Of a stretch of 53,430 nt of DNA, positions 1 to 8,254 are shown piece by piece. The DNA is from Desulfosporosinus sp. OT (GTDB lineage Bacteria > Bacillota > Desulfitobacteriia > Desulfitobacteriales > Desulfitobacteriaceae). The notes below the pieces were generated by a model. It was not told where the DNA came from and did not search any database. It was given only the letters and a program-made list of their open reading frames with translations. Location of the stretch: positions 1 through 53,430 of the forward strand of contig NZ_AGAF01000248.1 in the NCBI RefSeq assembly GCF_000224515.1, in the 5' to 3' direction. Each line of letters starts with the position of its first letter. Within the stretch, counting starts at the first letter, position 1. Made by a program: the position numbers and the translations under genes.

Positions 1-479
1 ATTGCTGTCGCTGGTATTATTCCTTCAATTTTTGTCACAGGTGCAAATGTTATTGTATTCGGTCCTGTTAATGGCTCTATTATCTCTTGGGTCGGAGAGG
101 TAATTGGTGCTTTGGTTTGTTCTACCTTTACAGACTGGGCTTTAAAAAGAGATTTGAACGCTTGGGTAAAAAATACAATATGCTAGATAGGATTGTCTCT
201 GCAAAAGGATTTGAAATTACCGTACTACTTTTTCAAGCAAGGCTTTTGCCTTTTATTCCTTCAGGTTTTGTAACGTTAGCAGGTGCAATAAGTAATATAA
301 CCATGTTACATTTTTTAATTGCCACTGCACTTGGAAAACTTCCCTCTATTGCACTTGAGGCTTTAGTAAGCTTTGATGTTATAAATATAAATACGAACTG
401 GATAAGGTTAACAATTACTATCTTCGCGGTCGGAAGTATGTTCTTCTTATTAAGAAAAATAAATACGGGGACTCGATAA
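1..479 (+). pseudogene. Frameshifted copy of a TVP38/VTT-domain membrane protein
   Basis: This is a nearly identical second copy of the intact gene at 11254-11814; base 1 corresponds to 11335, so the N-terminus lies outside the window. Around position 115 the intact copy reads TTTCGTTC but this one reads TTTGTTC. The lost base throws the reading frame off, so the upstream reading frame soon meets a TAG and the downstream two thirds are only open in another frame. The family (SNARE-associated/VTT, DedA superfamily) comprises integral membrane proteins. The homology continues past the stop to 524. It is almost certainly non-functional, assuming the missing base is not a sequencing error. Confidence 0.85.
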
Positions 480-524
480 CAAAGTCTAACTGATTGTCCA
501 ATTTAATTTCTAACTCTACTGCAT

Positions 525-851
525 CTAGGCATAATAAGCGTCAGTAGGCCTATTGGTTGTAAGCAGCGTTGGACAGGGTATAACTCCTACAGGTGAAACC
601 AATAGAAGGAAAAGAGCACTTTTATCCACAAATTCAGAGTACCACAATCCCATGAATATGAAGAAAAGAGCAATAGCCATTATCTTTTTGCTATCAGTTA
701 TTTGAATAATTCCTTTCTCACAAATAGTTGTACTAGTGAAATTAATGTTAATATGCCGAACGTACGCATGAAAAGGATTGCTGAAAATAAGTGCATTGAT
801 TGTCACGGATAGCCCATGCTGGATATAAAGTTTTAGGCAATGTCGCATCAT
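525..851 (-). pseudogene. Possible C-terminal fragment of a membrane protein
   Basis: A minus-strand frame is open here without a convincing ribosome binding site. Its last 55 codons encode a hydrophobic stretch followed by SPVGVIPCPTLL, which loosely recalls the conserved segment of DUF6064-type small membrane proteins. The block lies between two pieces that are copies of sequence found further right in the window, yet it has no counterpart there. I regard it as a fragment of a gene and am unsure of its identity. Confidence 0.25.
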
Positions 852-854
852 CTG

Positions 855-1053
855 TTGCTATAGACGGTACCTGCCTCGCCGTGTCGCAGCCAGCGACCCT
901 CCAGAAGGGGCGGCGGAGCGATGAGCGAGCTGTCCGGGGGGGACGACGGTCACGGCTATGCTGCCGTGTCCCTGGTCGGGATAGGTGCGTGTGACACTGA
1001 TCTGCTGTCCAGGCGGGATGACGCTCGTTTGTAAGATGCTCCATCCCTCCACG
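855..1053. other. GC-rich patch of unknown origin
   Basis: About 200 bases that are clearly richer in G and C than the surrounding sequence. Overlapping minus-strand frames are open (for example a 73-codon frame ending at 858), but none has a recognisable domain or a good ribosome binding site. The patch ends exactly where a fragment of the MacB-like permease gene begins (1054). It may be foreign DNA captured at a deletion junction. Confidence 0.4.
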
Positions 1054-1364
1054 CGAAGTGGAAGTGTTTTTCGCTCCAAATACTACTTGCACCGCTGAGC
1101 CGTAAGCAGTTTAGGCGTTGATTACTTGGCATTAACCTGTCGTGAGAACATTAGATATTAAATTTTTTTTATTAACAAAAATGTTCACTTCTCCCTTATG
1201 AATTACTGATAATTATTAATTATTAGTTATTATAGAATACGACACATACACTAATATAAACAATTTCTAAAATATTTCTAAAACACAGTCAGTAGTGTTG
1301 TATGAAAGTATCAAATAGATTGAGTTAAGATGTGAGATTTTATGTAGTGCGTAGTGTTGGGCAG
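1054..1364 (-). pseudogene. Mosaic of three gene fragments from the 18-25.7 kb region
   Basis: Three pieces are joined in the same order and orientation as in the intact region. 1054-1096 matches 18074-18116 inside the MacB-like permease with one mismatch. 1098-1146 matches 20552-20600 inside the adaptor gene with about six mismatches. About 1144-1364 matches 25514-25752, the first codons and leader of the kinase gene at 24092-25552. Everything between these pieces has been lost. The first junction shares the short sequence GCCG with both parents, which suggests deletion by microhomology or slippage. No product is expected. Confidence 0.85.
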
Positions 1365-1513
1365 ACATAAATTCATCAAAAAGAATAAACCTAGCCTCAT
1401 ATGCCTCTGCCTGACTGCAGCTTTATAAATTTGTTTTGGGGTTATATGAAAACAAAGGCATCAAGATTTATCATCTCAATACCTTTGGATTTTCAATTCA
1501 ATGCTATTATGCT

Positions 1514-2239
1514 TTACATTTTAAAGAAAATCCTTAATAACAAAAGCAGGATTAAATGCGCTGGATAAAATATATAGAATCCCCATTTTAAGGTCTTTGA
1601 CTTTTTACCTCGCCTTCCCTTATATAATGCTAATAACGGAATTGCTAATACGATTGCAAATTGATAAAAATGTGCCCAATCCCAATCCAGTAAGAAAGGT
1701 ATAGCGACAAAGAAATACCCTATAACAAGCATAGCAGTCATTTGCGCCTTAAACTGTCCCCTGAATACACCAAAACATACGATCCACAGTACCACGATGT
1801 AGTTCCAATCAGCAGGATAAGCAAGTAAGCAGCAAACGCCTACAGCCAATATTTTTTTCCATGTATCAAGCTTGTCACTTTTTACTGCTGTTAAAGCAAT
1901 CAGCCCTAAAGCAAGACCCCAAAATACGCTTGTGGCTTTCCACCACGAATGCTGAAAATACATCACATATGGAAAATGAGATATAACGGCGAAAAGCAAA
2001 AGCCGAAAAATGTATTTTTTAACGTTAGATGTATAGTGATACCCTTCTGCTATAAAAAAGCAAAGTGTAGGAGCCACAATTCGCCCTGTTATTCGTGAGA
2101 TTGCCCCGATCACACTGTCGTGCGGTAAAGCGACCACAAAAAAGTGATCGGCAAACATAGCAATCATGGTTATTATCTTCAACGCATTAGCGGAAATATC
2201 ATGTGTGTTTTTTGAATTTATTGTTATTTGGTCGTCCAT
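1514..2239 (-). CDS. TraX family membrane protein
   Basis: The product is a polytopic membrane protein of about 241 residues. The conserved TraX-like run is visible near the N-terminus: a helix containing MIAMFADH, then ISRITGRIVAP followed by a segment with FFIAEGYHYT. TraX of F-type plasmids acetylates pilin, but chromosomal Firmicute members are of unknown function and may be acyltransferases. I chose the ATG at 2239 because GGAGG sits 7 bases upstream; a longer frame from 2308 lacks such a site. It lies 84 bases downstream of the dipeptidase gene and may be co-transcribed with it. Confidence 0.8.
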   Translation of the reverse strand: MDDQITINSKNTHDISANALKIITMIAMFADHFFVVALPHDSVIGAISRITGRIVAPTLCFFIAEGYHYTSNVKKYIFRLLLFAVISHFPYVMYFQHSWWKATSVFWGLALGLIALTAVKSDKLDTWKKILAVGVCCLLAYPADWNYIVVLWIVCFGVFRGQFKAQMTAMLVIGYFFVAIPFLLDWDWAHFYQFAIVLAIPLLALYKGRRGKKSKTLKWGFYIFYPAHLILLLLLRIFFKM

Positions 2240-2322
2240 GCACCATCCTCCATGAATCTTATAATATATATTTTCTGTCATAAAGAAAAGCGGCATTAAG
2301 TACAACAATCACCGAGCCGACA

Positions 2323-3123
2323 TTATGTACCAGATGGTGATGGTGATATTGATGCAGGCGTGGGAGCATTGGCTTCGCGGTATTGCAAATAATCGTCAAA
2401 TTTTACGTCAAGCCGCTCGTAATTCATATATGAGGGCAGATAGTAGTGCCACCACTCGGTTGACAACACCTTAAACCCAGCCTTCGTCATAATACTCTTG
2501 AGGTATTCACGGTTTTTGGTCTGCGTCTCAGTGGCGCCCTCGTAATTGGGATAAGTCGCCTCGGTAAACTCGCAATAATCGGTAGGCATGTCAAGCTCAT
2601 CGCCATTTTCGTCTACCAAAGTTATGTCCACGGCGATGCCTCTGCAATGCTGCGAACTGTTCGACGGCGCTGGAACAAAGTGCTTCTTGTCATCGGGCAG
2701 GCTTGCATTCATCGCGGCTTGCACAGACAGCGGACGGTACGCATCCCAAATCTTGATTCTGTAACCGTCAGCCATTGCAAGCTTTTGCGCTTTCATGAGC
2801 GCCTTTGCTGCGTCAATGTTAATTAAACACAAATCGTGCTCATACTGCACCATGCCTGTTATATTGTCGGCAGTTGCATTTTTGAGGTCGATAACAAAGC
2901 TCGGATCCACTTGTTTAAGCTCAATGAGCCCAGCATACGCGTAAACCTCGTCAAGTGACTTAGGCAGCGACGGTTGCTCAGCGAATTGCGTCACCGGAGT
3001 CGGGCTAGGGTCTGCATTCGACTGATTAGATGAATTGCAAGCACTAAGTGTGGTCACAAGGAGCGTCAAACCGAGTATATACATCACCAGTTTATGGAAA
3101 CTATTATTAATTATAAGTAACAC
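2323..3123 (-). CDS. VanX-type D-Ala-D-Ala dipeptidase (M15 family) lipoprotein
   Basis: A predicted extracellular zinc peptidase of 266 residues that would cleave D-alanyl-D-alanine. It starts with a hydrophobic signal and a lipobox ending at Cys29 (TLSAC), then a Ser/Pro/Thr-rich linker. The zinc site is visible as His159 and Asp166 in SSQHCRGIAVD and as EWWH (Glu223, His226); Arg130 in DAYRP matches the conserved arginine of the family. The assigned start is GTG 3123, but ATG 3084 (Met14) is also possible, because neither has a strong ribosome binding site. Cell-wall turnover is more likely than vancomycin resistance, since no vanH or vanA neighbour is present. The C-terminus ends in a low-complexity Pro/Ser tail. 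Confidence 0.8.
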   Translation of the reverse strand: MLLIINNSFHKLVMYILGLTLLVTTLSACNSSNQSNADPSPTPVTQFAEQPSLPKSLDEVYAYAGLIELKQVDPSFVIDLKNATADNITGMVQYEHDLCLINIDAAKALMKAQKLAMADGYRIKIWDAYRPLSVQAAMNASLPDDKKHFVPAPSNSSQHCRGIAVDITLVDENGDELDMPTDYCEFTEATYPNYEGATETQTKNREYLKSIMTKAGFKVLSTEWWHYYLPSYMNYERLDVKFDDYLQYREANAPTPASISPSPSGT

Positions 3124-3210
3124 CGCCTTTTTTTAAGGTACTGAATCGGTATTGAAAACGTGTTTTTCATATGCCAGTCCTTTTTTGTACCTGCCGCTAA
3201 TATCTTAATG

Positions 3211-3312
3211 CTATAACATCCTTGAAAAATGTTCTACAGCTTTGACAAAATCAGCAATTGTTTTATCTACATCACCATGCTCACCCCCAAGGCTAATAAA
3301 CCCAAAACCCAT
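3211..3312 (-). pseudogene. Remnant of a class-III aminotransferase-like C-terminus
   Basis: Thirty-three codons before a TAG read GFISLGGEHGDVDKTIADF followed by a short amphipathic tail. This resembles the C-terminal strand-helix of glutamate-1-semialdehyde aminomutase and related class-III aminotransferases, where Ser-x-x-His/Glu is followed by an Asp-Ile-Asp-Lys-Thr helix. Nothing upstream in the frame resembles the catalytic domain, so it is at most a leftover tail. The identification rests on a short match and is tentative. Confidence 0.3.
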
Positions 3313-3402
3313 TGACTCAGTTTATTCATGCTGAGTTTTCCTATAAACACAGATTTCTTTTTCTAATGTCTCTGATTCAGAGATATCAACCAAATCCTCT
3401 GG

Positions 3403-4020
3403 TTACTTAATTTGTACCGTGGAATCAAATTCTTTTTCTTCATTGTTCTGTATTCTATAATCAATTTCGAGATTAAACGTTTGTCCTTTTTCAAATTTGA
3501 AGTTGTCTCGACCATTTTCATTATTTAGCTCAGAGATATACAAATCGAAATCTGTTAGCCCATCTACTCGATATCCATTGTCGGCCTGTGGTAATATAGG
3601 GTTGCCCTTATCGTCGAAAACTGCCATTATGTAGCCGGTTATTGGAAGATTTTTATTGTATAACCATCCCCATTTTAATGACTTACCAAATTCAGAATGC
3701 CGAATCCATATGGATTTTATTGCTGATGGTTGATTGAATGGAACAGTTATATGAAAATGCCCATCAGGGTTACCATCAAGTTTTAAGTCATTTGGGCTTA
3801 AATTATCCACATCTACTCCTATCCACTTAAACGAGACAGTTGTCAATTGTGTTGGATTAGTTGATGCTAATTGTACTTGCGAAGTTGATGTTTGTGCCTG
3901 AGGTGGTTGATTCTGAGTATTGGTTGGAGTTGTGCTTTGGGGTTTCGCAGTTCCACATCCTAATAGTGTAAAAACTATAATCATATGTACAAGAATTTTT
4001 GCGAATTTCATCAGATTCAC
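3403..4020 (-). CDS. Lipoprotein of unknown function
   Basis: The 205-residue product begins with a signal peptide ending in a lipobox (LLGC, Cys22), followed by about 25 residues of Thr/Gln/Pro-rich linker. The rest has alternating hydrophobic and polar residues that look like a beta-sandwich with several Trp and Asp residues. I do not recognise the family. The ATG at 4020 is preceded by AGAGGTGAATC, a plausible ribosome binding site. It would be anchored on the outer face of the membrane. The gene stands alone, with decayed sequence on both sides. Confidence 0.6.
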   Translation of the reverse strand: MNLMKFAKILVHMIIVFTLLGCGTAKPQSTTPTNTQNQPPQAQTSTSQVQLASTNPTQLTTVSFKWIGVDVDNLSPNDLKLDGNPDGHFHITVPFNQPSAIKSIWIRHSEFGKSLKWGWLYNKNLPITGYIMAVFDDKGNPILPQADNGYRVDGLTDFDLYISELNNENGRDNFKFEKGQTFNLEIDYRIQNNEEKEFDSTVQIK

Positions 4021-4355
4021 CTCTATTTATCATTCACTTATATGATAGTAAAAATAGTCTCTCACTCTGCTCATAACTGGCATAATTCGATAAGTAAGCC
4101 TATTGGATGATCATTCTTTACGTAGCTCCAATCAGTTCCGCTTTCATTCGCACTACAACCTTCCCCATCTTCGTATGATCTGGCAACCATTAAGATATGT
4201 GTTTTACCTAAGCAAATGACCACCTTTTGTAAGTCTTTTCCTTTAGGCTTTGTGTTTTTAAGGCCATTACCATAGGTTTGTCATCACATAGTATCAAATA
4301 GAAATCTAATACAAGACATTTCCTCTTTTTCTAACATCGATTAAGGAAGACTTGC

Positions 4356-4496
4356 CTACTCGAGTAAAGCTTTTTTCTGCTCAAGCCTTTGAGTTTGGAA
4401 TTCATCTAACTTTCCAGCATCTTGGGCAATGGTTCCATAGGTTTTACCGGCTGCTCGTTCTGCCGTAACTTGTTCTACTAAATTGCCTGTTAAGCG
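4356..4496 (-). pseudogene. Remnant of a DUF2680-like secreted protein
   Basis: Forty-six codons before a TAG read AAGKTYGTIAQDAGKLDEF followed by a Gln/Glu/Lys-rich helix. This matches the C-terminal half of small exported proteins carrying DUF2680, common in Clostridia. No start codon, signal peptide or N-terminal half precedes it, so it is a fragment. The flanking bases 4021-4355 hold no gene that I can support. Confidence 0.45.
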
Positions 4497-4580
4497 GATA
4501 CAATGCCCGCCGGTGTCGTTACGCCTGTTAACCTGTTAATAGGAAGCTTTTATTTTTTATACCCCCCCGACTCTTCTTTT

Positions 4581-4942
4581 GATAAGACGGGGGTTTTTCG
4601 CTTATTTGGTCTTTGTTATTACGGGGTCGGAGGCGGAGTTGGTGGAGGGGGCGCAGGTGGCAACGGTGCGAATTAACTTCAACGATAACTCCCTTAGTCA
4701 CTACTTTGCCTCCGACAGGGTTTTGTTCAATAGCAAGCCCACTATCACTAAAGTTGAAATGCAATTCCGACTTGCTTACCGTTTCTCCAACCTGTCGCAT
4801 CGTCATTCCGATAAGATTAGGAACAACAACCTCGTTAGCTAGTGGTTGACGCTCAAGGATGTTAGGTCTAACAGGAACATCGTTTTCGGTGACTGCAATG
4901 GTGCTTTTTACATCAATAGAAAAAGGAACATCAAATTCTTCA
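4581..4942 (-). pseudogene. Decayed copy of a SpoVD-like PBP tail (PASTA domain)
   Basis: This is a diverged duplicate (roughly 90% identical by eye) of 5837-6210. It encodes the same linker and PASTA-domain sequence (MTMRQVGETVSKSELHFNF) as the right-hand copy. One T is missing where the right copy has TTTAACTTC, so the C-terminus is frameshifted, and about 12-15 bases are missing from the Pro-rich linker. The transpeptidase part is absent. The two copies lie in direct orientation and flank the methyltransferase-like gene at 5067-5759. Confidence 0.75.
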
Positions 4943-5066
4943 TTCGTTTTTACCTTCCTGCTAAAAAGGTTTAATCTACTTCAACTAAATCAGATGAGTT
5001 AATTCTTCTATGGTCCATAAGACAAAAAAACTGCTTGCTTCCCTTTCAATTAGCTCATACCCTATG

Positions 5067-5759
5067 CTAAATCTTTTTTAATTTAAATACATAATAATAA
5101 ACAAAATTTCTTTTGTGAAAAAAACTCCATTCCGTTTTAAAGTGTTCTTTTAATGCCATGTTTTTATATGCTGAATCTATTTCTTCAAAGGTTAGTTTAT
5201 CTGGGCAATTCGTTTTGTAAAATTGTCTTCTTTTTTCTAATTGTATATCATTAAACAAATATGGATATTCGGCTTTCGTGTCTTCGTTTATTTTGGGTAT
5301 AACATTAATAATAATTATGGCATTCTCGTCACACAAGGTAACCATCTTAGGAAAAAGAGAGAAATGCTCACAGTAATCTCCATAAGTTGACATAGGATTA
5401 TCTATAACAATTAAGCTATACTTTTTATTACATCTTTCTACTTCCATATATGAGTCTACAATTTTTACAGTAGCAAAGGGAAAATTTCTTTTCAAAGATG
5501 CTTTACAACTCGAATCTATTTCCCATACCTCTAAAGATTTCACCTTATATCCATAATCTAATGTATGCCACTCTCCTGTTTTTCCGAAAACCTCCAATGC
5601 ATTTAACTCACGTAAATTAATATTATTACTTTGTAGCCTAGTGAGTACTTCTTCCATAGGTCTTGATTTCTTTAACGTGTATACTCTGTATTTTATGTTT
5701 GGTGGCATTTTATACCAGATGTTCTTAATTTGCTCTTTTAAATCAAACATACATGTCAC
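5067..5759 (-). CDS. Class I SAM-dependent methyltransferase-like protein
   Basis: The 230-residue product has the layout of a Rossmann-fold methyltransferase. A glycine-containing first strand (NALEVFGKTGEWHT) comes first, an acidic end of strand 2 follows (SLEVWEIDSS), and strand 4 reads YSLIVIDNPMSTYGDY, where the DNPM motif resembles active-site motif IV. The substrate cannot be told; the Lys/Tyr-rich C-terminus and the AT-rich composition suggest acquisition by transfer. The start is GTG 5759, with ATG 5750 as alternative; neither has a strong ribosome binding site. The gene sits between two direct copies of a PBP tail, so it may have arrived with the rearrangement that duplicated that tail. 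Confidence 0.5.
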   Translation of the reverse strand: MTCMFDLKEQIKNIWYKMPPNIKYRVYTLKKSRPMEEVLTRLQSNNINLRELNALEVFGKTGEWHTLDYGYKVKSLEVWEIDSSCKASLKRNFPFATVKIVDSYMEVERCNKKYSLIVIDNPMSTYGDYCEHFSLFPKMVTLCDENAIIIINVIPKINEDTKAEYPYLFNDIQLEKRRQFYKTNCPDKLTFEEIDSAYKNMALKEHFKTEWSFFHKRNFVYYYVFKLKKI

Positions 5760-5873
5760 TCATTTCTAAAAAATCAATAGTATATTCTTTCCAGCTGTAA
5801 CAGCCTCTAATATTTTGCCTAACTGCATAATGAATTGATAAGATGGGGGTTTTCGCTTATTTGGTCTTTGTTA

Positions 5874-6490
5874 TTACGGGGTCGGAGGTGGAGTTGATGG
5901 AGGGGACGCAGGTGGCAACGGTGCGAATTTAACTTCAACGATAGTTCCCTTGGCCACGACCTTGCCTCCGACTGGATTTTGTTCAATAGCAAGCCCACTA
6001 CCATTAAAGTTGAAATGCAATTCCGACTTGCTTACCGTTTCTCCAACCTGTCGCATCGTCATTCCGATAAGATTAGGAACCACAACTTCGTTAGCTAGTG
6101 GTGGACGCTCAGGGACGGTCGGTGACGTAACAGGTCTAACAGGAACATCGTTTTCGGTAACTGCTATGGTGCTTTTTGCATCATTAGAAAAAGGAACATC
6201 AAATTCTTCAAGAGCTCCTTGTATAATTATTTTAGCAACAGGACTACATAGTGGTCCACCCTCATATTCCACACCCTTAGGACTATCCGCAATCACTAAC
6301 ACTGCAATTTTTGGGTTATCAACTGGGGCAAAGGCTTCGAACGATGCTATAAACGCATTAGGATAATAATTACGAGTTACAGGGTCAATTTTTTGGGCAG
6401 TTCCTGATTTCCCACCCACTCTAATCCCTGGGATGATCGTTAATTTTCCCGTTCCGTTGATAACAACGCTTTCCATATAGCGCAGGCGGC
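5874..6490 (-). pseudogene. N-terminally truncated SpoVD-like penicillin-binding protein
   Basis: Only the last third of a class B penicillin-binding protein is present. The sequence from 6476 reads MESVVINGTGK, then VGGKSGTAQK (the KTG-type box of the transpeptidase), a linker rich in Pro and Val, a PASTA domain (VVVPNLIGMTMRQVGETVS) and a Pro-rich end. In the full protein the SxxK and SxN motifs and the dimerisation domain would precede this, but an in-frame TAA lies just upstream of 6490. SpoVD makes spore cortex peptidoglycan and PASTA tails are typical of it. No intact copy is in the window. Confidence 0.75.
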
Positions 6491-6514
6491 CGCCTTAGTT
6501 GCACTTATGCTTCC

Positions 6515-6587
6515 AGAAAGTATTTAACGAAAAGTTCATACTTTCTGACCTAGTATAAAATAAGACTCCATTTTAAGGAGTCTTATT
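6515..6587. repeat. Two adjacent inverted repeats
   Basis: AGAAAGTAT (6515-6523) is complementary to ATACTTTCT (6538-6546), and AATAAGACTCC (6559-6569) is complementary to GGAGTCTTATT (6577-6587). The second could act as a transcription stop. They lie at the truncated end of the PBP fragment. Bases 6588-6703 hold no gene that I can see. Confidence 0.6.
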
Positions 6588-6703
6588 GTGGCAAGGAAGT
6601 TTAAGTAACACCTCCAGCCTATACCAGACTGCCAATTGCTCGAACTGTACCTGTTATTTCCTAGATAGTTAAGTATAGTATAGTGTTGTTATTTTACGAA
6701 CAC

Positions 6704-6731
6704 GTCACAGATTTTTAACATTTTTGTTAAA
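6704..6731. promoter_or_regulatory. PhoP-type direct repeat, copy 1
   Basis: The sequence GTCACA-N5-TTAACA-N5-GTTAAA repeats a six-base unit every 11 bases, which is the arrangement of Gram-positive PhoP boxes. A 24-base core is shared with the site at 9039-9066. It lies just beyond the 3' end of the two-component operon. Confidence 0.5.
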
Positions 6732-6755
6732 GTAGAAATGATTCTTGAAAAATCA

Positions 6756-6791
6756 AAAGAGAAGGCTAGCAAATTCGCCGGTCTTCTCTTT
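6756..6791 (-). terminator. Terminator of the PhoPR-like operon
   Basis: AAAGAGAAG (6756-6764) pairs with CTTCTCTTT (6783-6791). Read on the minus strand the stem is followed by TTGATTTTT, a good U-tract, 33 bases past the kinase stop codon. Confidence 0.75.
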
Positions 6792-6824
6792 GTTTATAAC
6801 TTAGTTGAGCCGCACATGGTTAAA

Positions 6825-8228
6825 TTAAGCATGTTCAGCAGATGGTAAGTAAATGGTGAAAACGGCTCCCTGGCCAGGTTCACTTTCAACTGATACTTTT
6901 CCGTCATGCATTTCAATGATTTTTTTAACTATAGAAAGTCCTAAGCCCGTGCCAGTTCCACGCCTCGATCTAGATTTATCGACTTTGTAAAACCTTTCCC
7001 AAATATTTACGAGGTCTTCCCGGGGAATACCGGGTCCAGCATTTTTCACGGCTATAAAAGCATACATATTCTTTATACCCAACGTTACACCTACTGAACC
7101 GCCCGTTTCCGAATGTTTAATGGCATTGTCTAATAAATTAGTAAGCACCTGTTTGAGGCGATCAATGTTTCCCCATACGATAATAGTTTGCTCTGGCACA
7201 GTTAGCGTTAATTTAATTTCTTTAGAATTAGCCATATGTCTTAGTCGCTCAACGGTGATTTGAACAAGCTTATTCAATACTACATATTCCATTTCATCAA
7301 AGGTTTTAGCGACTTCCATCCCTTTTAAGTCGAGTAACTCATCTACAAGGCGTCTGAGACGCTCGGATTCGTCAATAATGTTATTGAGATAGATTTGCTC
7401 CTGTTCCTTCGACTTAACTAGCCCGTCCAGCACTGCTTCAGAAAAGCCCTGAATAACCGTTAAGGGCGTGCGCAACTCATGGGAAACATCAGAAAGTAGT
7501 TCCTGCCTTAATCTATCAAGTCTCTCTATAGCCTCAATTTTGTCGCTGAGCTGAGTTGACATGCGATTAAACGAGCGGGCAAGACACCCCACTTCATCTT
7601 CGGAGGTAACCTCAATTTGCCTACCGAACTCACCTTCTGCAATTTGGCGTGCTGTTTCTTCCATTTTAATGAGGGGTCGGATCATCTTTCGGGATACAAG
7701 CATACTTAACGCTGTAGCTAAAAAGATCCCTATCAACGTTCCTATCAGAGCAATTCCCCAAATGTTGTTAACATGATGCTTCATGCTTTCCAGAGGACTG
7801 AATATAACCACCAAACCAATAATCTGCTTATCCTTTTTTAAAGGAACAGCCACAAGAAACATCTCTTCATTGAACCCCGTGACCTTGCCGGAGAAAACGA
7901 CATTTTCACCACCGAGGACTCTCTCTTTAAAACCAGGCTCTAAAAGCAAACTGCTCATCGACTGATCATTGGCCAGTTGACCATACAAAATGTTTCCATC
8001 TGTATCCATGATTGCGGTATTAGCACTTAATACATTAGCTAAGACAGCCAACCTTTCGTTGATAGCGATCCTCTCTGTGTTTTCATATTTATTGAAAACT
8101 CTTACGACTTCTTCCGCCTCATTTATGAATAATTGCGCGTGTTGATTATAGATTACGGATTTGATCTGCTGTGCTTGTATCACTACTGAAAACAGAAAAA
8201 CTACTAGTACTATAAGCACAATTGCCAA
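6825..8228 (-). CDS. PhoR-like sensor histidine kinase
   Basis: A membrane histidine kinase paired with the regulator just upstream. In the 467-residue form, a first membrane helix is at 2-19, an extracellular sensor of about 135 residues follows, and a second helix is at about 155-178. Then come HAMP, HisKA with His250 (SDVSHELRTPL), and HATPase with an N box (NLLDNAIKH) and G boxes (GPGIP, GTGLGL). The start is a puzzle: TTG 8228 leaves the first helix without the usual basic residues. The open frame continues upstream through SIRNSLVSKLW and overlaps the regulator gene, where only ATT or ATA codons could initiate. A slightly longer protein translationally coupled to the regulator is therefore likely. 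Confidence 0.85.
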   Translation of the reverse strand: MAIVLIVLVVFLFSVVIQAQQIKSVIYNQHAQLFINEAEEVVRVFNKYENTERIAINERLAVLANVLSANTAIMDTDGNILYGQLANDQSMSSLLLEPGFKERVLGGENVVFSGKVTGFNEEMFLVAVPLKKDKQIIGLVVIFSPLESMKHHVNNIWGIALIGTLIGIFLATALSMLVSRKMIRPLIKMEETARQIAEGEFGRQIEVTSEDEVGCLARSFNRMSTQLSDKIEAIERLDRLRQELLSDVSHELRTPLTVIQGFSEAVLDGLVKSKEQEQIYLNNIIDESERLRRLVDELLDLKGMEVAKTFDEMEYVVLNKLVQITVERLRHMANSKEIKLTLTVPEQTIIVWGNIDRLKQVLTNLLDNAIKHSETGGSVGVTLGIKNMYAFIAVKNAGPGIPREDLVNIWERFYKVDKSRSRRGTGTGLGLSIVKKIIEMHDGKVSVESEPGQGAVFTIYLPSAEHA

Positions 8229-8254
8229 CCAAAGCTTGCTTACTAAGCTATTTC

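Noticed and set aside
1-479. Functional second VTT gene
   Set aside because: The missing base near 115 breaks the frame; the 130-codon frame starting at 87 begins in the wrong frame for the N-terminal third.
748-1092. Real gene of 114 residues
   Set aside because: Its N-terminus is a copied piece of the MacB-like permease (QVVFGAKNTSTS) and the rest is a composite across deletion junctions, with no ribosome binding site or family match.
2323-3123. Vancomycin-resistance operon
   Set aside because: The dipeptidase looks like VanX, but no vanH, vanA/B or vanS/R genes adjoin; the two-component systems in the window lie far away.
6515-6587. Ends of an insertion sequence
   Set aside because: The inverted repeats are short hairpins only 70 bases apart, and no transposase gene or target duplication was seen.
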